Origin: Deltaproteobacteria bacterium
GTDB lineage: Bacteria; SAR324; XYD2-FULL-50-16
Length of the DNA stretch: 50,059 nucleotides
Direction of reading: 5' to 3'
NCBI GenBank assembly: GCA_018645005.1
Contig: JABGPJ010000113.1
Coordinates: 1-50,059 of the forward strand
Shown: piece after piece, positions 42,319 to 50,059 of the stretch
How the letters are laid out: each line of letters begins with the position of its first letter
How positions within the stretch are numbered: the stretch's first letter is position 1
Made by a program: the position numbers and the translations under genes
Notes under the pieces: model-generated
Told to the model about the DNA's origin: nothing
What the model saw: only the letters and a program-made list of their open reading frames with translations
The model's database searches: none

Positions 42319-43071
42319 TTACAGAGAGGTTATAGTTGAGATTTTTTTCTCAATCTCCGCTTTCTCCAATTTACTCAAAGCGTCAGCCATGGCAATCTGA
42401 ATCCTGTCTCCACTGATAGGATTTCTCAGGAATTTAAGGCCGGAAAAGCCTTCTGTTTTTGCTTGAAAAACAGCTTCTCCTTTTTGATCCAATATCTGTA
42501 TGGATAAAATCAACCGAAATCTTTTAAAGAGAAGATACTGATCCTGGTCTTCGATTTTTAGATTTGCAGATAGAAATACCTCACTTTTGTTTTTCCCTTT
42601 CAGTTTACCAACCACTTGTTTTCGCAGATCCGTGCCGGCGAGGATACGATGAAACGCGTTGCTTGTTGTTTCTGGATGGGTCCATTGTGAAGCCAGGCTG
42701 CCGATGAGTTCGTCAGCTCTTTTATCTCCGGTTGTCAGTTCAATTCCATGATCCAGTTTTTTTGCTCGACGTTTGTCAGTTACAAGGTTGAGATTGAATT
42801 TTTTAAGAGAGACTTTCATCAGCTTGTACGTTTCCTTAGACATATCAGCAAAAGAAACACCACCGGCTCCTTGTTTTGCCAGATCCAATAGATCAGCTCC
42901 TGCATCACTCTTCACGCCATAATGACCCACTAATACCTGTACATTCTTTTTGGGTTGCCACTGAGGGGATTGTTGTACCCAGGTTGAGGCACAGCCCGAC
43001 AGCATCAACAAAAATGATACGAGGATGGCTGTCGAAAGCTTCTGTTTGTGATTTAATTTAAACGGTTTCAT
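42319..43071 (-). CDS. Uncharacterised lipoprotein
   Basis: This 250-residue protein has a lipoprotein signal with lipobox MLSGC (Cys near residue 27), so it should be envelope-anchored. The mature part is polar, with a segment VQVLVGHYGVKSDAG and a C-terminal region YLLFKRFRLILSIQILDQKGEAVFQ that reads like an alternating-strand domain. I do not recognise the family; it has some likeness to DUF-type lipoproteins that assemble with outer-membrane machinery, but this is not firm. The gene stands alone, with family A copy A5 in the gap 43072-43491 upstream. Confidence 0.75.
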   Translation of the reverse strand: MKPFKLNHKQKLSTAILVSFLLMLSGCASTWVQQSPQWQPKKNVQVLVGHYGVKSDAGADLLDLAKQGAGGVSFADMSKETYKLMKVSLKKFNLNLVTDKRRAKKLDHGIELTTGDKRADELIGSLASQWTHPETTSNAFHRILAGTDLRKQVVGKLKGKNKSEVFLSANLKIEDQDQYLLFKRFRLILSIQILDQKGEAVFQAKTEGFSGLKFLRNPISGDRIQIAMADALSKLEKAEIEKKISTITSL

Positions 43072-43217
43072 GCAAATTCTCCTGTTTCAGTTTTCAATAA
43101 TTTGCTGATTAATCGCAGTTATCAGCAATATCTATGGTTACGTATTCAAGCACCGATATATCTAAATGTCAGTTTGAAGGCTCTAAAATCGTATCTCATC
43201 CGGATTTCATTTATCTA

Positions 43218-43318
43218 AGGGTCGGCTCAGAAATTAATTCACATTCTGTTTTCAAAATGTCCAGTGCTTTTAGGACTTTTGAAAACAGATTATGTGAAGT
43301 TATTTTTGAACGATCCCT
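43218..43318 (+). repeat. Family A 101-bp inverted-repeat element, copy A5
   Basis: It runs from AGGGTCGGCTC to GAACGATCCCT. The inner stem CTGTTTTCAAAA / TTTTGAAAACAG is perfect. Copy A2 has CTGTTTGCAAAA / TTTTGCAAATAG, so a G-C pair in A2 is a T-A pair here. Confidence 0.87.
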
Positions 43319-43417
43319 AAGCCTTATTTATTGATGACGTCTTAATGATATCAAATATACCGGCGGGCTTGTCAATCATCAGAAGCTGCAGGTTTTTGTG
43401 TTGTTTTCTGCAGGTAA

Positions 43418-43441
43418 AAACCTACAGGTAGGTGTAGGTTT
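43418..43441 (-). terminator. Intrinsic terminator of the SBP-kinase operon
   Basis: AAACCTACA and TGTAGGTTT pair perfectly over 9 bp with a six-base loop. On the minus strand TTTTTACC follows, giving a short U run. It lies 50 bp after the last gene of the operon. Confidence 0.55.
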
Positions 43442-43491
43442 GTCTGATTAAAAGTGGCGAAGATTTATGAGATGAGATAACGAGGCTGGGT

Positions 43492-45183
43492 TTATTCGCT
43501 GTTAGCGCGGTGGTGTTTTAGCGGGAGCTTTACCACAAAGACAGAGCCTTGCGGCTTTTGATCCTGAAGGGTGATTGTTCCATGCAACGCCTCGATATAG
43601 GCTTTCGCGATAGCCAATCCTAATCCTGTGCCGCCGTACTTTTTGGAAAGAGAGTCATCCACTTGAGCAAAAGGTTCAAAAATTCTGCTTAGTTCCTCTT
43701 TGGCGATCCCGATTCCCTGATCCTCAAGTTGCAACACAAAAAAACCATCCGCCTTTTTAAGTTTTAACCAGATAGATTTGCCGTTCGGGGTAAACTTGAT
43801 CGCATTTCCAATCAGAATACTCAGAATCCGTTGCAATTTATCTCGATCGGAGCGGATGAACTCCGGTATTTCAGCGTCGTATCCGTAGTTGAAAATGACC
43901 CCCTGGTTTAAAGCGCGGACTTTGTTCAATCCGTAAACAGCCTGCACGATCTTTTTTAGATTGAATTCCTCCAGATGCACCTTAACCTTTTCTGTCTCAA
44001 TCTTTGATATTTCGAGTATATTAGCAATAATATCAGATAGTAGATCCCCGGCTGTATGAATGTTTTGGGCAATTTTAGATACTTCCTCTCCCAACGGCCG
44101 TTTTTCACCATCGGTCATCAGTGCCTGACTGAACCCTGAAATCACGTTTAAAGGCGTTCTTATCTCGTGGTTCATGTTGGCTAGAAAGCGGCTTTTTGCA
44201 ATATTAGCCATCTCCGCTTTTTTGACAGCTGCTCTCAGGCTTTCTGACTTCTTGGTGACCTGTTTTTTCAGGCTCCATGACCACAACAACGAGAAAATCA
44301 CCAGAAGCCCTATAGGTATCAGACCCATCATCGCATATTTAATCACTTCTGTTGACTGCCAGGTTGTAGATCTGTCTTCTATCCATTTCTGATGAATCGC
44401 TTCAATCTCATGTTCTAATTTCAAAGCATCCAGCCCATCATTCAGGTTAGTCAAGAGTTCTGTATTCCCCTTTTTTACAGCCAGCCTGTACAAGCTTGGG
44501 AGGAGTGTTTCCCCGGTAGATACAATATCAAGGGATTTCCCCTCCTGTTCTTCCATCTCCTTAAGTGTATGAGACGCAATTGCGAACGGCGCCAGAATAT
44601 AGTCATGCTGATCTGATAACAACAGCTCAAAAGCCTCTGGATAGGAGATGGCATAGGTAATATTTTTGAGTAGACCCAGAGGTTTGATGAAATTTTCGAT
44701 GGATGCATCGCCTTTCAGCATGATCACTTTTTTTCCTTGGAGGTCCTTGACTGTGTGAATACCGGATTTCCCCCCGGAAAAAATGGAGTAGTAGTCCGTG
44801 TTGTATGGAATGGTGAACTCAAAAAACCGGGTTCGATCTTCAGTATACAGAACGGCCAGCAGAAGATCTATTTTACCGGATTTTAGATTATTTAAGGCCT
44901 CTGCCCAAGGGGTGAAAACAAACTTCAGGTTAACATCGATTTTTTTAGCCACAGCTTTGATCAAATCCACATCAAAGCCTTTTGGAACATTGTTTTTGTC
45001 AATAAAGCTATAGGGAGGATAGTTGTAGTCTCCACCAACAATGATGGTTTGTTTTGTCTTCGCCTGGGCCGCTGAAAAAAAGCTGAAAAAAATAGCGACT
45101 GCGACACTGTAAGCCAGGGCCAATCGCAGAAATCTGGAAATCAGTGCTCTGATTGATATTGAGGATCTGGACGGATTATTCAT
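43492..45183 (-). CDS. Solute-binding-protein sensor histidine kinase
   Basis: This 563-residue kinase has a signal anchor, a periplasmic family-3 solute-binding domain (about 45-280; IIVGGDYNYPPYSFIDKNNV, GFDVDLIKAVAKK, SGKIDLLLAVLYTEDR, FTIPYNTDYYSIF), one membrane helix (YAMMGLIPIGLLVIFSLLWSW) and a cytoplasmic kinase. The H box is FLANMNHEIRTPLNVISG; the ATPase has ILIGNAIKFT, DQGIGIA and KKYGGTGLGLAI. It has no receiver or Hpt, so it must pass phosphate to another protein, probably the Hpt-receiver protein encoded just upstream. ATG 45183 was preferred to a GTG at 45213; neither has a good ribosome site. The ligand is likely an amino acid or similar polar solute. Confidence 0.9.
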   Translation of the reverse strand: MNNPSRSSISIRALISRFLRLALAYSVAVAIFFSFFSAAQAKTKQTIIVGGDYNYPPYSFIDKNNVPKGFDVDLIKAVAKKIDVNLKFVFTPWAEALNNLKSGKIDLLLAVLYTEDRTRFFEFTIPYNTDYYSIFSGGKSGIHTVKDLQGKKVIMLKGDASIENFIKPLGLLKNITYAISYPEAFELLLSDQHDYILAPFAIASHTLKEMEEQEGKSLDIVSTGETLLPSLYRLAVKKGNTELLTNLNDGLDALKLEHEIEAIHQKWIEDRSTTWQSTEVIKYAMMGLIPIGLLVIFSLLWSWSLKKQVTKKSESLRAAVKKAEMANIAKSRFLANMNHEIRTPLNVISGFSQALMTDGEKRPLGEEVSKIAQNIHTAGDLLSDIIANILEISKIETEKVKVHLEEFNLKKIVQAVYGLNKVRALNQGVIFNYGYDAEIPEFIRSDRDKLQRILSILIGNAIKFTPNGKSIWLKLKKADGFFVLQLEDQGIGIAKEELSRIFEPFAQVDDSLSKKYGGTGLGLAIAKAYIEALHGTITLQDQKPQGSVFVVKLPLKHHRANSE

Positions 45184-45239
45184 GGTGGGGTTGATTTCTC
45201 TATAATCGTTCACTGGTTTGATCTTGATTTTAAGCAGCG

Positions 45240-46550
45240 CTATCTCTTATCTGCCTGATAATTGAAAGATCTTTCCGGTGGAAACCATGAGGGATGCAAT
45301 ACCTTTTCAATTCTTCTGCTAAGGTCATCTATATTAAATGGTTTCTTGATAAAATCTGCGCACTGGATGACCTCTTCACTCTCTTGGCGATCATAGGCCG
45401 TGACGACGATGATGGGTAGTTTCTCAAGAGTGGATTTTTTTCTGATTCTTTTGATGGTTTCAATCCCATCCAAGACAGGCATTTGCAGGTCCAGCAGTAA
45501 AAGATCAAATTGCTCCCGCTGCAGTGATTCCAAAACCTCTTTACCGTTGCTGACAATTTGGTAGCTCAGATCCAGATTTTTAAGGATATATGCGACCATT
45601 TCCTGGTTCATTGGCTGGTCCTCGGCAACGAGCACTGTCTTATCCCTCAAACCCTTATAGATTCTGAAATCCTGATCAGCAACAGGTGGCTGATTGTCTG
45701 AGGAATCAAAGTCCAGATATCTACCTGGTATCAGGCGGATGAGGTAGTCCAGTTCGATCGTTTTGCAAATTAGCGTATCCCTGACGATGGGTGACGTTTT
45801 TATCCCCGATTCTATCTCTTTCAGTTTTTCGTATATCTCATTAAGCCCGAATCCCCCGGTAAATCCTTTTAGAGAGTGAATCTTCTCTTTTGCGGACTCC
45901 AGTTCAAGATTAAAGACCAGGGGCAGGATTTCGGCGATCTCTTTTTTTAACACTGGAAAACATTTCAGGATCGCCCTTTTCAGGTCTGGTATTCTAGCAA
46001 AAGAATCGAACCACCCCTGCACCATTCTCTCGCCAACGGTTCGCTGAGACGGATATGTTTCCCTGCTGTCAATCGGCAAGGTCAAAGTTATCACAGTCCC
46101 AATCCCCAACTCCGATTTGATATCTATGGTTCCGTTCAGATTTTCACATCTGTTTTTCACAACCTGCAGCTTGTTTGGACAATTAATCAAACATTGCTCC
46201 GGAAGATCATTTTTCTGGCTGGGGGAGAGGAGACAAACGGACTTAACAGGTTCTTCCGATTTGCCATCTCCACTATCCGCTATGTTAATGATCAATCTGT
46301 CTTTGTGAGACATGCAGATAAGGCTGATTTCCCCTTCTTCTGTATGATGCAGTGCTCTACAAATTAAGCCCGATACGATCTGAAGTAATATTGAGCGATT
46401 ACTGTGGATCGATTCCGGCAGATCGGCCGCAAAATTTAAGGAGAGGCTGGTTTTCGATTTCTTGTGGGTGCTGTGATAGATGTTGTGAATGGATTCAAGC
46501 AGGGTTCGCAAGGAGATCTCATCTGTTGAATAGCCTTCGAGATTAGACAT
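45240..46550 (-). CDS. Degenerate ATPase-Hpt-receiver phosphorelay protein
   Basis: This 436-residue protein lacks a HisKA domain. Residues about 10-160 align with a kinase ATPase domain, but the N box is ruined (LLQIVSGLICRALHHT for NLIGNAIKFT), the G1 motif survives as IADSGDG, and the G2 loop is missing. An Hpt domain follows (ESAKEKIHSLKGFTGGFGL, His 225 intact), then a receiver (LVAEDQPMNQEMVAYIL, Asp 354 in LLLLDLQMPVLDG, FIKKPF). It is probably a phosphotransfer intermediate rather than a kinase. Its start overlaps the hybrid-kinase stop by eight bases, so translation is coupled. Confidence 0.85.
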   Translation of the reverse strand: MSNLEGYSTDEISLRTLLESIHNIYHSTHKKSKTSLSLNFAADLPESIHSNRSILLQIVSGLICRALHHTEEGEISLICMSHKDRLIINIADSGDGKSEEPVKSVCLLSPSQKNDLPEQCLINCPNKLQVVKNRCENLNGTIDIKSELGIGTVITLTLPIDSRETYPSQRTVGERMVQGWFDSFARIPDLKRAILKCFPVLKKEIAEILPLVFNLELESAKEKIHSLKGFTGGFGLNEIYEKLKEIESGIKTSPIVRDTLICKTIELDYLIRLIPGRYLDFDSSDNQPPVADQDFRIYKGLRDKTVLVAEDQPMNQEMVAYILKNLDLSYQIVSNGKEVLESLQREQFDLLLLDLQMPVLDGIETIKRIRKKSTLEKLPIIVVTAYDRQESEEVIQCADFIKKPFNIDDLSRRIEKVLHPSWFPPERSFNYQADKR

Positions 46551-48798
46551 AAGTGATTTCTACCTCCTGAATATATCTTACAGCACTGTTCAGAAGAGAT
46601 CGCGCCGATTCACGATTATGCGCGTCTGCTGTATGGTGCAGGTTGGAAAAAATCTCGCTCAGGTGTTTTAAATTATAGGTTTGAGCCGCATCCTTAAAGC
46701 CGGCACTTAATTGACTCACCCCTTTAAAATCATCGATTTTCAAAGCTGTTTCTACCAGGTTTAAAGACTCTCTCATTTCTTGAATAAACTCGGGAACCAG
46801 GTCTCTGACCTCCTTGTCGACAGTTTCTCTGTACGTCGGTTTATGATTCAACTCAGAGACCTTCTGAGTCGATTTTGCAACTGCACGTAATCTGTTCAGC
46901 AGAAGGTATTTTTTGATCGGTTTCGATAAGACCGTATCACAACCGGCTGCATAGCATTTATCGTGCTCATCCTTAAACGCGTGGGCAGTCAGTGCCATGA
47001 TAAAGACCCGGTCCCTGCAGTTATTAGCTTCCCATTCTCGAATCGTGCGGGTGGCTTCAAATCCGTCTACAACGGGCATTTGGATATCCATCAGCACACA
47101 GTCGTAACGGTTACGAATCACCTTTTCGATTGCCTGTTGTCCGTTTTCAGCTATATCAAGGGTAATCGGGAGCTCTTTTAAAAAGAGGCCCATGACTTTT
47201 TGGTTTTCTTCAATATCTTCAGCCAACAGAATATTCAGTTCTGGAAAATCGTCTGCTTCTGTGACGTTTATCTGGTTCTGCTGCTCCAGAGACCGACCCG
47301 GGTTGACAGCGGGTGATGTTGAACATGTCAGCGGTAAGACAACCGTGAACTCTGTGCCTTTTCCCTCTTCGGACTGAACCCGAATATGCCCCGCCATCTT
47401 CTCGACGAGAGAGCGCGTGATAGCGAGTCCCAATCCACTTCCTCCGAATTTTCGGGATGTCGACATGTCCGCCTGAGTAAAACTCTCAAAAATCATTGCT
47501 TGGTGACCCTCGTTAATCCCGATACCGGTATCGCGAACAATAAAATTCAGGTCGTTGTTATCGGAGAGCTGATTTTTGCGGATAATGAATGTCACGCCTC
47601 CATCGCCAGTAAACTTAATCGCATTTCCCAGAAGGTTGATCAAAATTTGACGCAGTCTGTTAGGATCACCGATTCGGTATGGATATACATCCTCGTCGAT
47701 ATGACAATTAAAGGTGAGACCTTTTTCCCGGGCCTGAACTTGCAGAATCTGACAAAGATCGTCTATCTGATCATTCAAATTGAATTCTATTTTTTCCAGT
47801 TCGAGCTGTCCCGATTCGATTTTCGAAAGATCAAGAATATGGTTTGTCAACGTCAGCAATGTCTCCCCCGATGTATCCATTGATCGGATCAGCTCCATCC
47901 GATCATCCCTGGTCGGGGATTCCTGTAACAGTTCTGTCATCCCCAGGATCGTGTTCAGGGGTGTTCTGATTTCATGACTCATATTGGATAAAAAGGCGCC
48001 CTTTGCTTTGGAAGCGGCGACGGCTTCCTCTATCGATTTTTCTAACTCCTTTGTGCGTTGACCAACTTTTGCATCCAGGGTTCTGATGTTGTTTTTCAGT
48101 TGCGTCACCATTTCCACGAACGCTTTTCCAAGCATGCCAAAAACATCTTCCCGTTTAACAAACTGAGAAAACGTCTCTGGAACATCGAGCTTCCCTTTCA
48201 TGAGAAAGATGGCGATCTCTTCCAATTGAGATAACGGTTTGAAAATAAACCGTTTCGCAATGAAAATGCTCATGGCTGCAGATAGGACGACACCGATGAA
48301 AGTCAGAATCGCTATCTTTATTAATTGAGGAAATAAATGGTAATACAGCGCTTTCCTGTAATCGACAGCGATCCTGACCAGACCAATGGGCTTATCAAGA
48401 TACTTGATTTCTATCGCTTTGAGAACAAAGTCGGAAGAGTTCTGGAAATAGGGGAAGTCCCTCTCTTTGTACTCAGGGCGTTGTTTTTTTACAATCAGTT
48501 TGCCGTCAACGGAGATGTCGGCATAGATAATAACCTCATTATAAACCAGTGCTTCCAGCACATTGTTCATTGCGGGTTCGTCCAGATGCCAGACCACTGA
48601 TACCAGACTGGTTTTCAGTAGTTCTGTAAGGCTGGAAAGCGTCTCATCCAGCTGTTTATTAATCTCGGAGGTATTCAACAGCATGAGTGTTGTTAACGCC
48701 GTAATCAGAATAACACTGGCAGATGAAACAATTATCAGGCTGATTTTTCGACCAAATTGGGACTTTCCAATTTTGGTTGTCGAGTCTGTTTTATTCAT
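46543..48798 (-). CDS. Hybrid histidine kinase with degenerate Hpt-like tail
   Basis: This 751-residue kinase has two membrane helices around a periplasmic sensor (about 45-165), a HAMP region, HisKA (FLSNMSHEIRTPLNTILGM), ATPase (NLLGNAIKFT, DTGIGINEG, FGGSGLGLAI), a receiver (LLAEDIEENQKVMGLFL; Asp in CVLMDIQMPVVDGFEATRTI; SKPIKK) and a C-terminal Hpt-like helical domain. In the latter, the usual AHxLKG is LSAGFKDAA, so the phospho-accepting His is missing. The neighbouring protein supplies an intact Hpt. It overlaps both neighbours by eight bases. GGGAGACA precedes the ATG. It probably receives input from the solute-binding protein encoded just upstream. Confidence 0.92.
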   Translation of the reverse strand: MNKTDSTTKIGKSQFGRKISLIIVSSASVILITALTTLMLLNTSEINKQLDETLSSLTELLKTSLVSVVWHLDEPAMNNVLEALVYNEVIIYADISVDGKLIVKKQRPEYKERDFPYFQNSSDFVLKAIEIKYLDKPIGLVRIAVDYRKALYYHLFPQLIKIAILTFIGVVLSAAMSIFIAKRFIFKPLSQLEEIAIFLMKGKLDVPETFSQFVKREDVFGMLGKAFVEMVTQLKNNIRTLDAKVGQRTKELEKSIEEAVAASKAKGAFLSNMSHEIRTPLNTILGMTELLQESPTRDDRMELIRSMDTSGETLLTLTNHILDLSKIESGQLELEKIEFNLNDQIDDLCQILQVQAREKGLTFNCHIDEDVYPYRIGDPNRLRQILINLLGNAIKFTGDGGVTFIIRKNQLSDNNDLNFIVRDTGIGINEGHQAMIFESFTQADMSTSRKFGGSGLGLAITRSLVEKMAGHIRVQSEEGKGTEFTVVLPLTCSTSPAVNPGRSLEQQNQINVTEADDFPELNILLAEDIEENQKVMGLFLKELPITLDIAENGQQAIEKVIRNRYDCVLMDIQMPVVDGFEATRTIREWEANNCRDRVFIMALTAHAFKDEHDKCYAAGCDTVLSKPIKKYLLLNRLRAVAKSTQKVSELNHKPTYRETVDKEVRDLVPEFIQEMRESLNLVETALKIDDFKGVSQLSAGFKDAAQTYNLKHLSEIFSNLHHTADAHNRESARSLLNSAVRYIQEVEITYV

Positions 48799-49621
48799 TG
48801 TCTCCCTTGTTTTTAATCACTGGCATAATGATGCCGGACGACGCCCACTTGGTGTAAATCCTTTTCATAGTCCCATTTTGCATCAGAATTTTTTTTCCTT
48901 TGTCAAATTCTGAGATCTGTTTCCTGGCTGTTGCGGTTTTTCTGCCGATGAGATAGTCAGCAACAGGCTCTATGATCAGGCTTTTTTTGTATTTGTGGAA
49001 AACCAGTTCTTTCTTAAGTCGGTAGTCAAAGGAATCTTCATAACCGATTACACCGAAAACCCTGTCGCTATCCAGCATATAAAATCCCTGCATTAAGGTG
49101 CTGGCAGGATCTTTCCTTACATGACGTATCGCTTCCCACTTCTTTCCATAGGACCAACCCCGTACTGTTGCAATTCGCTTTCCGGCCAACCATTTGAAAT
49201 TGTTTAAAAGATGACTATTTTCCGTTTTTATGTAAATCAGGATATTGGTTTGATCAACCGATTCCCGGGAATAATAGAACTCCTTTTCTCTTTCTTTCGT
49301 TTTTACCGCTGGAAATATCAACTGGACTTTGCCGGTTTTCAGGTGGTGCAATCCTCTCGACCACGGTGCGACGAAGAGTCTAATCGTATACCCCCTTTCA
49401 TGATAACTCTCTCTGACAACATCCCAGCTGAAACCCTGGAGTTGTGAAGAATCGGTTCCCGGGGGCAGAATCTCTTCGATTTTCTCAACTGCCCCGGCTT
49501 TCTTAAAACAGTTGGGGGGGAAGTCTGTCAGAGTTGCTATAACAACCATGTTTTCCAGCGCGAAAACAGACGTTGAGACCAGTAGAAAGTACAGAAACAG
49601 GTGAAGACGCTTCAGGTTCAT
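48791..49621 (-). CDS. Periplasmic family-3 solute-binding protein
   Basis: This 276-residue protein has a signal peptide (LFLYFLLVSTSVFA) and a family-3 solute-binding fold: VVIATLTDFPPNCF, GFSWDVVRESYHERGY, LFVAPWSRGLHHLKTGKVQLIFPAVKTKEREKEF, FKWLAGKRIATVRGWSYG and YLIGRKTATARKQISEFDKG. No ABC transporter genes are near, and the gene overlaps a hybrid kinase, so it probably presents ligand to that kinase rather than feeding transport. It is the first gene of the four-gene operon. Confidence 0.87.
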   Translation of the reverse strand: MNLKRLHLFLYFLLVSTSVFALENMVVIATLTDFPPNCFKKAGAVEKIEEILPPGTDSSQLQGFSWDVVRESYHERGYTIRLFVAPWSRGLHHLKTGKVQLIFPAVKTKEREKEFYYSRESVDQTNILIYIKTENSHLLNNFKWLAGKRIATVRGWSYGKKWEAIRHVRKDPASTLMQGFYMLDSDRVFGVIGYEDSFDYRLKKELVFHKYKKSLIIEPVADYLIGRKTATARKQISEFDKGKKILMQNGTMKRIYTKWASSGIIMPVIKNKGDNE

Positions 49622-49862
49622 ATTTTAAGAGACTTTTTTCAGTGACCGGTGCGACGCCATTGGGCTACCGTTTTCCAGCAGAAAGCAGACAGGTGATTTG
49701 ATGCTTCAAAGTGGTGTGATTAAGGGCGTGTCAGGGGGGATTTTACTTCCATTGACTCTGTCCTGATATTTGCAGAATATCCTACACATTTTTAATAAAT
49801 TTGACGGTGATTTGAATCAAGAATGCTGCTGGGATGTCGTAGTGACCTGAAATAAAAACAGA

Positions 49863-49985
49863 CTAATTTTCCTCCCAGATGGTTTCGAAAGTGAGGTTTT
49901 CCAAGAGATTCTCAAATTGATGATAGAAATTGTAACCTCTGTAAAAATGAAGTAAGGTGAAACCATTAAAACCTTGGATATTCAT
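49863..49985 (-). CDS. Possible 40-residue ORF upstream of the SBP operon
   Basis: A short frame reads MNIQGFNGFTLLHFYRGYNF, then continues to ENLTFETIWEEN and a stop. Its composition is protein-like (aromatic and acidic) and it has a weak ribosome site (GGATAGGTCAA). No family is recognised; it could equally be a gene remnant. The rest of 49622-50059 shows nothing. Confidence 0.3.
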   Translation of the reverse strand: MNIQGFNGFTLLHFYRGYNFYHQFENLLENLTFETIWEEN

Positions 49986-50059
49986 TTGACCTATCCGTGT
50001 CGTTCCTCAAAAAAAAAATTACAGTTGCAACTGATACGACGCCATCAAGGTAATTAATT

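Overview
This window looks like a chromosomal segment of a strictly or facultatively anaerobic Desulfobacterota bacterium, most likely a Desulfobacterales-type sulfate reducer. That placement is inferred from protein character: a LysR regulator of the kind seen with selenium metabolism in delta-proteobacteria, a ferredoxin-like winged-helix protein, CoA-type beta-oxidation genes, a PflX-like radical SAM protein, and a very high density of sensor kinases. No rRNA, tRNA, CRISPR array, phage or intact insertion sequence was seen.

Layout. (1) 1-899 is non-coding and holds two palindromic repeats. (2) 900-10426 is mainly metabolic: an excisionase-type HTH/periplasmic-binding-like regulator, a beta-oxidation set (3-hydroxyacyl-CoA dehydrogenase, enoyl-CoA hydratase, dienoyl-CoA isomerase-like protein), a convergent MATE exporter, an ACAD10-type phosphotransferase, a small membrane protein and a lipoprotein alkylsulfatase. 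(3) 10770-16040 holds a 7TM-DISM histidine kinase, the LysR regulator, a metallo-beta-lactamase-fold hydrolase and a 2x[4Fe-4S] protein. (4) 16533-21272 holds a receiver protein and an unknown all-helical protein, facing a PAS kinase and a receiver-kinase whose genes overlap; both receivers share an unusual acidic insertion. (5) 21568-30884 is mixed metabolism: cytidylate-kinase-like protein, a non-canonical aldo/keto reductase, MFS transporter, alpha/beta hydrolase, M20 peptidase, glutamine-synthetase family enzyme, an unknown protein and an ABM monooxygenase. (6) 30917-37697 is a signalling block of SiaC-like phosphoprotein, two SiaB-like kinases, an HD-GYP phosphodiesterase, a Cache-HAMP histidine kinase, a receiver and a receiver-PP2C phosphatase. 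(7) 38149-41885 holds a P-II protein with a sigma-54-type promoter, a DUF2089/DUF4097/SHOCT-like cassette and a radical SAM protein. (8) 42319-49621 holds a lipoprotein and a four-gene operon of solute-binding-protein sensors and hybrid kinases.

How the parts may work together. The alkylsulfatase could release long-chain alcohols that, once oxidised and activated, would feed beta-oxidation; this is an inference from proximity. The most interesting system is the block at 30917-37697. It has every part of a Sia-type partner switch (PP2C phosphatase, SiaB kinase, SiaC target), but the phosphatase is fused to a receiver under a local two-component system, the kinase is duplicated, and the c-di-GMP enzyme is an HD-GYP phosphodiesterase rather than a diguanylate cyclase. 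The operon at 43492-49621 shows complementary decay: one hybrid kinase has lost its Hpt histidine, and its overlapping neighbour has a ruined ATPase domain but an intact Hpt.

The intergenic DNA is rich in dispersed palindromes: a 101-bp family (six full copies plus remnants) with compensatory stem changes, a ~235-bp family with 26-bp perfect ends, and a 51-bp family. Two gene relics are recognisable: a scrap of alkylsulfatase C-terminus overlapping the 3' end of the 7TM kinase, and a scrap of a histidine-kinase ATPase tail upstream of the Cache kinase.
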